From Uloborus plumipes (lineage: Eukaryota; Arthropoda; Arachnida; Araneae; Uloboridae), in assembly GCA_038373865.1 (NCBI GenBank), contig JAXGGA010001092.1, forward strand, positions 62,001-126,000: 64,000 bases of DNA, written 5' to 3'. The position numbers and the translations under genes were made by a program. Of this stretch, positions 21,676-30,919 are shown one piece after another (the stretch's first letter is position 1; every line of letters starts with the position of its first letter). The notes beneath the pieces were generated by a model that did no database searches, had not been told where the DNA came from, and saw only the letters and a program-made list of their open reading frames with translations.

Positions 21676-22457
21676 AGGGTGCATCCGGGGGGGGGGAGGG
21701 GGGGTTAAATTTCCAATAGTGGGAAACAGTTGTTTTATGTCATTGTTAGTAGCTGAGCAAAATTTTATTGATCTGAGTTAATATCTTCAGTTGCCTCTAA
21801 GGTCGTTTATTGTACAAAACTTGTTGTTTCGCAATATTTTTTTGAAAAGTAAAAAAATGGATTCCTTAGTTCTAATAGTGCCAAAAAGTTGCCATATGAT
21901 ATCCTTAGAGTGTGTAAAAATGTTATTGACGTAGGTCAATGACTTCAGTTAACTCTGGGACAGCTCATTAAACGAAATTCTTTAATTTTAGAGATTTTTA
22001 ATATTAAAAAAAATAATCCTTCGTTCCAAAAGAGCGAAAAATTTTCACACGCTTTAAGGCTACCAACGTCAGCTTTAAAGCACTATTGGAGTTAAGGAAA
22101 TGTAATTTCTGATTCAAAAAATAAAACTGTAGAAAAACGATAAAATAGAAAAAAAATATAATGAGCAGCCCCAGAAGTAACTGAAGCCATAGACTTACAG
22201 GAATAAAAATTTACACACACTCTAAATATACGAGTACTATATGTGGCAACTTTTGGGTTCTGTTAGAATTAAAGAATCCAATTTTTTAACATTGAAAATT
22301 AATAAATTTCGTATAATTAACGGGGTCAGAGGCAACTGAAGATATCAACTCAGATAAATAAAATTGTTCACACATATTAACAATAACATAAGGCAACTTT
22401 TCCACACGATTGGAAATTTGATATTAAAAAAACGTTTTTTTTTTTTCAATGCACCCT
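21676..22457. mobile_element. Foldback element with four alternating units
   Basis: The ends are AGGGTGCAT and ATGCACCCT. The arms mirror each other over ~380 bp, for example ATCTTCAGTTGCCTCTAAGG against AGAGGCAACTGAAGAT. Each arm is itself two tandem units of ~150-160 bp that share CTTCAGTT..CTC, a GGATTC/GAATCC box and GTGTGTAAAAATG-type words, so the order is unit-unit-(inverted unit)-(inverted unit). G-rich and poly(T) tracts lie just inside the ends. No ORF. The target duplication is unclear. Confidence 0.65.
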
Positions 22458-23567
22458 GGCGTGCAGCAGGTATAATATGAATTTATTTTTACAGAATATC
22501 AACAATTTTGTGCGGCTTTTAAAATGCTGCCGACACCCAAAGAATAAACTAACTAAATTTTTAACGTCAGACTTCAACCTAAAATAATTACTTAATTTCT
22601 AAATCGCAATCTTACGCTTAAATAAGTATTTAAGACTTTCACTTGATGATAAACTTTCCCGCGAACTTGGATAGAATAATAAGAGGCAAATCTGCTTCCG
22701 CAAATATACCGGGTGTGTTTTCCAAGCTGCGTGACTAAATTACATCAGTTTCCGACGTTTGCCGGGCGTTTTGCTCTAAAGCGCTAATTCTAAATGGATG
22801 CTTTTCAAGATGTGAACAAAATTGTCTTTTTGGCTGGACGGCCGCAGATGTTTTATTAATGTTTACCTCTGCCATTTCCGCTCACTTCTTTGATGGCAAT
22901 AATAAAGGAAAATAGAATGACATTTTTAGTGAAAATACTTCTACACTTGAAAAATTAATAAAGAAGTCACGTGCTTGTGTATGCTTGATGTCTAAACTAT
23001 CTCTTATATGCAGTCAGCTCAGCAGTGCAGCATTAAAAAAGCTGTCTGTTTCTGATTTCGGTATTATTAAAATTCTATTCTCTTTTTTAAGCTTCGAATA
23101 ATAAGACTTATGCAAGTTTCCAATAAAAATGCTTTAATTATATCACTTATTTGGATGAGCCCTGATTTTTGTCAATCTCCCGAAAAAACTAAAGGGCAAT
23201 AAAACTTTGCTTTAAAGTTCTTACCACTTAACTAATAAAAAAAGTATATTTCAGGAAACTATTTCTTTTCGTTGCAACCGACAGAAAACAAGAAGTTCCG
23301 TACAGAACTAAACGAGCTTACTTACCCGTAGACGAACATTGACACATTCTATCATCTGATCAATATTCCCTCATTTTTTTATTTATTCATTTATTTATTT
23401 TTTGGACTCTGAGAAAATATTTTTAAGAAAATAATAAACTAAATTTTTCGCACATGCACATATCAGCTACTTGATTGCTAGATGAATAGCCATGACCTTG
23501 GTTTTCTTTTCTTTTCGGATATATCTCGCTTTTTTGCGGAATGGCAACAAGAGCGATGCATCTAGCC
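22458..23567. other. Unassigned stretch
   Basis: No supported gene. A slightly GC-richer patch at 22700-22880 (around TTTGCCGGGCGTTTTGC) has no recognised identity. (TTTA)-like simple sequence lies near 23380-23400. Confidence 0.45.
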
Positions 23568-24024
23568 CAGCGTTTCCCAACCTTTTCTAACTCGCATATC
23601 ACCAACGCCTCCTAAAAACTAAATGCCAGCAACTTTCTGGTTTTTAGTACAGAGCAAAATTTCGTCCTTGGTTCACGATACACTGCCATCTACAGGAGTT
23701 CTTCGAGAAATAGAAATTAACGATCGTTCATGTCTAAATTTAAATTTAAAAATCAACCAATCAAAAAATTTAATTCGAATATTGTTTGGATCCATCGCCA
23801 ATAGCTGCAAAATGCCCTTTGTTCACAAAGCACTGCCATCTACTGGAGTTCTTTGAGAAATTAACGATTGGTTCATTTCTGAATTTAAATTTAAAAATTA
23901 ACCAATCAAAAAATAACAACGGCATTATCGGAATTACCGCAAGGTGGCGTTTAAAGTGAAACCAACAACGACCGTAGTAAAGCAAAGGTACTAGGCATTT
24001 AGTATTTAGGAGGCGTTGGTATCA
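23568..24024. mobile_element. hAT-like MITE remnant with internal direct repeat
   Basis: A left end, CAGCGTTTCCCAACCTTTT, resembles common hAT termini. Inside it, TATCACCAACGCCTCCTAAA (from ~23597) is inverted at ~23990-24024 (AGGAGGCGTTGGTATCAC). Two direct units 150 bp apart (from ~23672 and ~23822) share CACTGCCATCTAC, GGAGTTCTT and AACCAATCAAAAAAT. The CAGCG end has no partner on the right, so the copy is truncated. Confidence 0.5.
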
Positions 24025-24178
24025 CTTGGTTGTGTATCATACAGAATTGTACCACTTTGGAAAAATGATTATATTTCGATTTTTTTTTTTTTTTTTTTTT
24101 TGCGAGTGTGTTTAACACGCCTAAACGTTAGCCGAATATAAAGTCACTGAAATAATTATTCATTGTAACATATCTGTA

Positions 24179-24438
24179 TACTGCCGTGCTAAGCACAAAA
24201 GTGGTATCTACAGTCGAGTTCAAACTGAGATATTACTCTTTAAAGTTTTGCGCCACCATGTATTTGATTAAGATGAAACTTTTTCAGATTTTTTTTTTTT
24301 TTTTTTGAATATTTCCCGTTTTCAAATGACTATATAATTTTATATTCAGATAAAATACGTCACAAAGAGCCACCTGGTGGCAATAACTCAATTTTGTTTA
24401 AAAGTGCAGATACAATTTTTGTGCTTAGCACGGCAGTA
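24179..24438. mobile_element. MITE with TACTGCCGTGCTAAGCAC ends
   Basis: This 260-bp element has inverted ends TACTGCCGTGCTAAGCACAA and the complement, and TA on both sides (24177-24178 and 24439-24440). The interior carries GCCACCTGGTGGCAATAA, a short palindrome, and a T-run. A second, interrupted copy lies at 25957-26614 in inverse orientation. Tc1/mariner-type by target site; non-coding. Confidence 0.8.
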
Positions 24439-24439
24439 T

Positions 24440-24867
24440 AGGTAACATATATATCTGTATGTTTGTTTAAAGCTTTATATTTAGCTACCATTTTGCCATA
24501 TTTCATTACTAATAAATAGTTTAAAAAAAATATGAAAAAAAAAATTATATAAAAGGAAGTTAATTTATTCACTTATCCGTTGCAAATATTTTTACAAAAT
24601 ATATTTAATGTGATCTTTATGCTTGTTCCGAAGAACATGATTTTTTGAAATTTACTGACGGCTTACGACTCAATTTAAAAGTGTGCTTTGAAAGATCAAC
24701 GTTGATGATTGCCGGATTTTCGACCATCGACATCACCATATTACCATGTTAACTGTATGATATTATTAATTAAAATAATTTGAATAAATTACAATGAAAA
24801 AACTTTATTTAATATGCATTTATTGATTTTTCCATTTCCGCCATTGTCGATTTTTTTTTTTGCGTGT
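24440..24867. other. Gene-free AT-rich stretch
   Basis: I see no gene or element termini in these ~430 bases. Confidence 0.5.
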
Positions 24868-25003
24868 CACCAACTAGTAAGTTGCATACCACCAACTAGT
24901 AAGTTGCATACCACCAACTAGTAAGTTGCGTACCACAAACTTGTAAGTTGCGTACCACCAACTTGTAAGTTGCGTTCCACCAGCTTGTAAGTTGCGTACC
25001 ACC
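24868..25003. repeat. 22-bp minisatellite, about six units
   Basis: The unit is ACCAACTAGTAAGTTGCATA plus CC, repeated with drift (ACTAGTAAG to ACTTGTAAG, GCATACC to GCGTACC). Minus-strand frames across it read as a repeated TSWWYATY-like peptide, which is a by-product of the array and not a gene. Confidence 0.9.
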
Positions 25004-25167
25004 ATTGTGAGCGCACCATAGGTAGGAAAACGCAGATCTAGCGCTGCTGCTATAAATGAACTCTGTAGAAGTAGTTTCTCCGTTCGTATAGTATCTGTGC
25101 AGAGAAAACAACCTACTCCAGTTTCACTCTGATTCAAGTCGCATATTGAAGGGCTTGGGAGAGGTAG

Positions 25168-25542
25168 GGGTTTTGCAACAAAACCCTAACTTAGAGTAAT
25201 TTAGGTTCAAAGTTTTATTGTTTCAGATTTTCCGTTTTCGGGTTTTGTCGTAAAATCCTAATTTAGAGTAATTTAGGTTCGAAGTTTTATTGTTTTAGCT
25301 TTTCCGTTTTCTGTTTTTGTCGTAAAACCCTAATTTAGAGTAATTTAGGTTTAAAGTTTTATTGTTTCAGCTTTTCCGTTTTCTGGTTTTGTCGCAAATC
25401 CCAAATTTAGAGTAATTTAGGGTCAAAGTTTTACCGTTTCCTCTTTTTCTTTTTTCTGGTTTTGTCGTAAAACCCTAATTTACAGTAATTTAGGTTCAAA
25501 ATTTTATTGTTTCAGCTTTTGCGTTTTCTGGTTTAGTCGTTA
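25168..25542. repeat. ~72-bp minisatellite, about five units
   Basis: The unit contains TTTTGTCGTAAAACCCTAAT, TTAGAGTAATTTAGGTTC, AAGTTTTATTG and CTTTTCCGTTTTCTGG in that order. Units differ by a few substitutions and small indels. It follows the 22-bp array by only ~165 bp but shares no sequence with it. Confidence 0.9.
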
Positions 25543-25956
25543 AGAGAGAGTAAGAAATTTATCTAATGAAATCTGTTTTTAATGTACCACGTTTTATTTG
25601 CTTACCTGTGCCCAGATTGTATTTTCAAAAAATGTACCATAGCTCCTTCATCCTCCAAACCCTTCAATTATGAGCATACGACTGCGGTTATTTTTTTAAT
25701 GTTACAATTTAAACTGTATTTTATATATCTGCACACTTTTCTTACCATGTACAGATAATTTTAATTATTGCTTCATGCATCATGGTATAACTCTTAGTAA
25801 TGAGTACATATCTATTATATATATTACCGTATACTAATGTACATTACCGTATTACTCCACATTAGCGCGCATGCTGGAAAAATCGAGGCCCGAAAAAAAA
25901 TTAATACTAAAACAAATGTATATTCAACCTAAAAAAAAATAATCTAAGTTCTAGAC
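25543..25956. other. Gene-free AT-rich stretch
   Basis: I see no gene or transposon terminus. It includes AT-rich patches near 25815-25850. Confidence 0.5.
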
Positions 25957-26614
25957 TAGAGTGCTAAGGACATAAGTCTTATCTCCACTTTTTATCAAAA
26001 TTAAATTATTGCCACCAGGTAATTCTTTGTTATTACTTAAGTACGTTGTTTTATGGTATTTGTACACTGTAAAAAATAGATGTTGTTCAACAGTATAATG
26101 CAGCTAATTTTACAATAATTTTGCAGTAATGAACCGTAAAATTGCTAATTTTACAGTAGAAACTGAAATTGCTAGTTTACAGTAATTAACTATAAAATTG
26201 CTAGTTTCCAGTAAAAACTGTAAATTTTCTAGTTTCACAGCTTGTTGCGATGCATTTTACAGTTTTAAACTGGAACCTCTGCTACCATTATTACTGTTGT
26301 TTTTACAGTATATCACAGGTAATTTTAAGGTAAAATTGCTAATTTTAAAGTAATAAACTGTAAAATTGCTAGTTTTACAGTTTATTACTGTGCTTTAACT
26401 GTTTTAAACTGGAACCTCTGCTGCCAGTATTATACCGTAAAAACAACAGCTTTTTTGCAGTGTAAAAGGGAAATATAAAAATAAAATTTCTGAAAAACTG
26501 GCATCTAAATAAAATACATGAATGTATAAAACTTAAAAAAAAAAGAAAAATTTTAAAGTTAGAAAAAGTTCATCTGCATACAGGTACATTAATTTTGTGC
26601 TTAGCACGTCAGTA
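25957..26614. mobile_element. Second TACTGCCGTGC MITE copy, split by a CACTG MITE
   Basis: The left part starts near GTGCTAAGGACATAAG (25961) and contains ATTGCCACCAGG, the complement of the interior of the 24179 copy. The right part ends TTGTGCTTAGCACGTCAGTA (to ~26614) before TA. Between them sits CACTG copy D with its own TA sites. Its left terminus is eroded, so it is older than the 24179 copy. Confidence 0.65.
26065..26462. mobile_element. CACTG-family MITE, copy D
   Basis: This 398-bp element starts CACTGTAAAAAATAGATG and ends AACAGCTTTTTTGCAGTG. TA flanks it (26063-26064 and 26463-26464). It has the same orientation as copies A and C, with the interior TTTACAGTTTATTACTGTG words and CCTCTGCTGCCAGTATTATA near the right end. 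It is inserted into the older TACTGCCGTGC MITE. Confidence 0.85.
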
Positions 26615-26929
26615 TAGATCATTTTATTAGTTTTAATAAATGGTTTAATTTCATTAAAATATTAATTAACTATATTCTGAAGGAGACCTGAAATTTATTG
26701 GCCTGTTTTTGAAAAAGAAGTTATTTTGGAATTCATAATAATTTTTCTTTGCAGTACTTTGCTTTACGGTTGAAACTGAGGGAGAGAAGGGGTAATTTAC
26801 TTTTATTTTGTTGCTTTGGATTATCTGGAATTCCGGAAAATTCGAATTTCCCGGCATTCCGGCGAATGCGGGGTAGTATGGTAATTTGTTATTGTAGTCT
26901 TGTGCCAGCTTTTATAGACAGCAACTTAA

Positions 26930-27128
26930 GTTAACACTGAACTGAGTGAACCGTAGTGAACCGTAGTGTAAGTGGACAACTTAAGTTGACACTACGGGCG
27001 GAGCCAATAAGAGCTCACAAGCAGTTAGCGATCTCCTCTAATGCGCTAAGTAGGCTGTGACGTTTTATCTAACTCGTTTTTCATAGGCTAACGTCACGCT
27101 GACGTCACGATGTTTTTGTCAAGAAACC
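26930..27128 (-). mobile_element. Truncated copy of the CRE-bearing TTA MITE
   Basis: The segment is the reverse complement of 59427-59600 with substitutions. Shared landmarks are GTGACGTTTTATCTAACTCG, TTTTTCATAGGC, ACGTCACGCTGACGTCACG and GAGCTCACAAGC. One TGACGTCA is kept at 27100-27107. Neither GGCAGGGATTC terminus of the intact copy at 59358 remains. Confidence 0.75.
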
Positions 27129-27142
27129 TCGCAGTGTAGTAC

Positions 27143-27969
27143 AGGCTGGCAATTTGGGGTGCGCTGCTTCACTTTTCCAACTCTACCGTCCCTTGGTGTC
27201 AAGTCCGATTTCCACAGTACACACATGCCATAGGGACCCCTTGCATAGGTGCCATTAACAGCATAGTAACACATTCACACAAAGAAACGACAAGGACGGG
27301 AGAGAAAAAGTACATCCGGGTCATTCCATAGAAAGTGGGGCACGCAAGTCATTTTTCAAAACAAATTTTTTGGGGTAATTTTTATTTGATTTTATCAAAA
27401 ATATGTTAAATTCTATTGGCAACAGTGTTTTTTTTCAGATAGCTTAAATTAATTACTAGGAAAAAAAGTAATATTGAGATAGTTTTTGTTCTGTGTAACC
27501 TGAGTTGCCAACAATTTGTAACCTGAGTTACTGAGTGAATAATTAATGAAAAAAACTCTATGTAGTTTACATTCAAATGTAAGTTTTAAAGTAGCTTAGA
27601 ATCTGTAGATTTATGTACAATACTTTGTATCAATCAAGAATTTTACCAAGGTCAGAATTTCAAGTTCTTAGTGCACTAAGTATGTCAGATATCTGTTTTA
27701 GGTAACCTGAGTTACCAACAGAAATTAATTTATTAGTTAATAATTAGTATATGTATAACATATTTTGTATTTCCTAAATAAGTTCAAAGTAGTTTAAAAT
27801 AAAAAAAATTCAATGACCTTTCAAAAACATTTTTTTATTAAAATAAGTGTTAAACCTGGCACAAGTAAATCAAATGTAACCTGAGTTACCATGGAATGAC
27901 CCATCCATGCCCGAGGAAGGATTCGAACCCACGACTACTCCGCCCGAGTCAGACCTCTCTGACCACTCG
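27143..27969 (-). mobile_element. tRNA-headed SINE, reverse strand, interrupted
   Basis: Read on the minus strand it starts CGAGTGGTCAGAGAGGTCTG and has an intact B box, GGGTTCGAATCC, then CTCGGGCATGGAT. After the insert it continues through GGGTCCCTATGGCATG and ends GGGGTGCGCTGC..CAGCCTG, matching the SINE at 2297. A 585-bp DNA transposon at 27318-27902 splits it and duplicates ATCC. No poly(A) remains at its 3' side. Confidence 0.8.
27318..27902. mobile_element. GGGTCATTCC DNA element nested in a SINE
   Basis: The ends are GGGTCATTCCATAG and CATGGAATGACCC, with a 4-bp target duplication ATCC (27314-27317 and 27903-27906). The surrounding SINE gives the empty site, ACATCCATGCCCGAGG. The interior repeats the palindromic word GTAACCTGAGTTAC, complete or nearly so, near 27496, 27521, 27703 and 27877. 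It has no ORF. The superfamily is not clear: a 4-bp duplication would fit few groups, and I leave it open. A partial copy is at 43427. Confidence 0.8.
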
Positions 27970-28010
27970 TATACTGGTTACAAACAGTGTTTAATGGACA
28001 GGAAAAATAA

Positions 28011-28648
28011 CACAGGCCAACAAAAAAAACCTTGTTGAAAACTTTTTTAATTTTAATAGCTGATCTTGATAGATTTTTATGTGCTGAATCCAAATCTGCT
28101 TGTAGTTTTTATGTATCACCCTTAGTTTCCAAGCAAAATGTATTTTATTATATAGTCTAATACCCATTTACAGTATATAGGGAAATCAATGAAACACTGT
28201 AGAATCGTAAAAATGGTTTGTATTTACAGTAAAATACTTGGAATAGTAATTTTATGTGATGATACAAGGTTCACTTGTCAACTGGAATTGCTTTATATTT
28301 TCTTTCCCTTTTTTCCTTGAAGCTTCTTGTGTAGCTTTTCCTGCGATGAATAGCTTGCTGAACTTCCCGGTGAAGTGACCAACAGTAATCCCCCATCATG
28401 TTGTAGCATGTGTTTCAGCAGTGCTGCCAACATCATCTTTGTTCATTAGACCTATTTTTTCATGTTATCTTAACTATGAAAAAGCTGTTAAATTCTAAAA
28501 ATGTTTCTTTATTTCATGAATGTAACTATAAAATGTGAATAAATGGTGGGTGATACAACTTTTTAAGCATCATATTTGGATTCAACAACCTAAACAACAT
28601 AAGAATAAGGTATTTTCATTAAAAAAGTTTTTTCATCGTTGGCCTGTG
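28011..28648. mobile_element. PIF/Harbinger-like element, CACAGGCCAAC ends
   Basis: This 638-bp insertion has inverted ends CACAGGCCAACAAAAAA and TTTTCATCGTTGGCCTGTG and a 3-bp target duplication TAA (28008-28010 and 28649-28651). The unoccupied site is visible at copy 1 (GGAAAAATAATTAAAAAAAT). A 3-bp T-A-A target fits PIF/Harbinger or related groups. It contains no transposase ORF and is therefore non-autonomous. Confidence 0.8.
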
Positions 28649-28912
28649 TAATTTAAAAAATATCATGTAAAAAATATTTTTTTTATTAAGGAAAGAAAAA
28701 TCGTCACTTAAAAGTTACGATAGACCCCAGAGGGTACATACTTTTTTTACTAAAGTTTTTTTCTGCCTACGGTATAATATTTAAAAAGACATTTTGTAAG
28801 AAGAAATAAAATCATCAATTAACATAAACTGGGCAGCTGGGAATAACTTTGAAAACTTAGCTTTTTTTCTTGATATTGTGAACGATGTAATTCTTGATAA
28901 AGATCATATTAA

Positions 28913-29135
28913 CCCTCTCGTCACCCTGGACCTCATATGAGGCTCCTACTTTTGAACTCAATTTTGGAAGAAGTAAACACTTAAAGTGATTTTTTTTCAC
29001 TTAGGAGCCTCATATGTGATCTACATGAATAGGTGGAGTCACTGACGGAAAAAAAAAATCAGTTTAAGTGTTTACTTCTTCCAAAATTGAGTTCAAAAGT
29101 AGGAGCCTCATATGAGGTCCAGGGTGACGAGAGGG
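28913..29135. mobile_element. piggyBac-like MITE with ~75-bp inverted ends
   Basis: This 223-bp element is flanked by TTAA (28909-28912 and 29136-29139), and the unoccupied TTAA is present in copy 1. The ends begin CCCTCTCGTCACCCTGGACC, and the two arms match almost perfectly for ~75 bp, indicating a recent insertion. The arms contain a second palindrome, CCTCATATGAGG. An internal third copy, GAGCCTCATATGTGATC, lies near 29007. CCC ends with a TTAA target fit piggyBac relatives. Confidence 0.85.
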
Positions 29136-29314
29136 TTAAAACTGCTACAGAACACACTTTACAATGGTTATATGCTGAAATCTGTTAATAACGAATTAAA
29201 ACAATACCAAGGTACTAATTGAACATTATTTTTTGGTTGAAATGTTCATTTTGAGGAAATTCAGACCCTTTTTGGACCGTCCCTAAAAAGGGACGTTAAG
29301 CATTAATGGGTTAA

Positions 29315-30332
29315 ACTAGAAAACACCATACGAAATTAAAGCAATAGAACTTAAAACATTTTAACTTGGTTACCGTGATTAAACTCTCCACTTGAATTGC
29401 ACTTCAAAGAATTGCTCTATAATGGCACGGTCCGGCACTGTGAACGCTTAATAGAGAGTTATTTACCACCACAAACATAAATCTGTGTTTTCCTAGTTGC
29501 GTGACCCGATGCCATCTTTTACCACCATTCTCCTCGAGTTGTTTGTTTGCGCATAAATAATTCTACGCCACTGTCTCTTGGGGAGCACATAACAATAGCT
29601 CTGATGGGATGTTCACGTGAAAGTGCTCTATTTGCATTTAGTACTAAATTTTTAAGTTTTAGTTAAAAAACTGGAGACTCCAGGGGATGCTAAATCTTGG
29701 AAGTGTTTTAGGGAGTTAATTCTATCGGCGAACAGGCCTATTTGTGATTTATTTATATAAAAATAGCTTTAAACGGTGCTTTTGAATACTGCTGACGCTG
29801 AAAAATACCATTGTGCGAAAGTGTTTTATTTTGGTCCTTAAAACACCATGGTAGAATAATTTTTAGTAATTAGTTTAAGATTCCTGTTTTTTTTTAAATT
29901 ATTTATTTCTCTTTTAAACTTTTTCCTTTTTAAATCGGTCCTGACGTGGTAGTGCATGGTGTTTTACTGGGTGGAGAGCAATTCAGACACGCGTATCGCT
30001 CAGGAACATTTAGAAAAAAACATATTTCGTAAGGATGAAGGAATTTAAAGAATACCTCGAACTGACAATTTATCCCTTAATCAGATAAATTTTCAAATTG
30101 AGTCGGAAATAGCAGACGAACAAGCAAATCAGGATACATCAAAAATTGTGCTTGAGCCTTTTCGGATAGTTTCCCAAATAAGCCACATTTTAATGCGAAA
30201 AACAGCGCATGCATTAATGTGACTAAAAAATGAGTGATACTTTCTTTGATGAAAATACGTAAAATTTGGATAGCCTAGGTGGATTATCATTCTATTATCG
30301 TGACTTGAGGGAAGATCTGAAGAGCATATGCA
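29315..30332. other. Unassigned stretch
   Basis: No gene or element termini supported. The part 29420-29600 is somewhat less AT-rich (around TGCGTGACCCGATGCCATC) without a recognisable product. Confidence 0.45.
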
Positions 30333-30414
30333 CACTGCAAAAAATAAACTGTTGTTTTTACGGTATAATAATACTGGCCGAAGAGGTTCCAGTTTGAAAC
30401 TGTAAAATTGGTTG

Positions 30415-30469
<55 letters not shown>

Positions 30470-30571
30470 CTAATTTTATAATTTGTTACTGTGCATTTCA
30501 CATTTTTAAACTGGTATCGCAGCTGCCAGTATTTTCCGTGAAAACAAGTTTTTTTTTTTTTTTTTGCAGTG
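30333..30571. mobile_element. CACTG-family MITE, copy E, palindromic form
   Basis: It starts CACTGCAAAAAATAAACTG and ends TTTTTTTTGCAGTG. Unlike the other copies, both halves carry the 'gene-side' motif in mirror order: ACTGGCCGAAGAGGTTCCAG on the left and CTGGTATCGCAGCTGCCAGT on the right. It is therefore a near-palindrome of ~90-bp arms around an (AT)n run (30417-30463). The flanking dinucleotide is CA on both sides rather than TA, perhaps by mutation. Confidence 0.75.
30417..30463. repeat. (AT)n microsatellite in MITE centre
   Basis: About 23 AT units occupy the loop position of the palindromic CACTG MITE. They give rise to an artefactual YIYIYI reading frame on both strands. Confidence 0.95.
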
Positions 30572-30743
30572 CACCAGACAACAAGATGGTGGCTTGCTTT
30601 TGGTATCTTGAGCTTTTGCATTGAATGGGAGCCCCTCTCTTTGTTTCCTTAATGATGCACAAAGTTCAAACAATTATCAAGAAACTCTAGGTGAACATTT
30701 GTTTTTCGATGAATTTGGAGGTACCGTTATAATATTGCAATTA

Positions 30744-30913
<170 letters not shown>

Positions 30914-30919
30914 GTTGTT

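Larger units (their letters stand above)
27970..29310 (+). mobile_element. TTAA-type MITE, copy 2, carrying two guests
   Basis: This starts inside the element (TATACTGGTTACAAACAGTG), immediately beside the SINE head. Its first ~40 bp, seen in copy 1 at 19721, are missing. It ends GCATTAATGGG followed by TTAA (29311-29314). Comparison with copy 1 shows exactly two insertions, at 28011-28648 and 28913-29135. Near the right end, GTCCCTAAAAAGGGAC forms a small hairpin. Confidence 0.75.

Noticed and set aside
24868..25137. Repeat protein with TSWWYATY units
   Set aside because: The repetition comes from the 22-bp minisatellite. There is no frame continuity or start signal.
24868..25542. CRISPR-like array of direct repeats
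   Set aside because: Units are contiguous with no unique spacers, and the DNA is eukaryotic.
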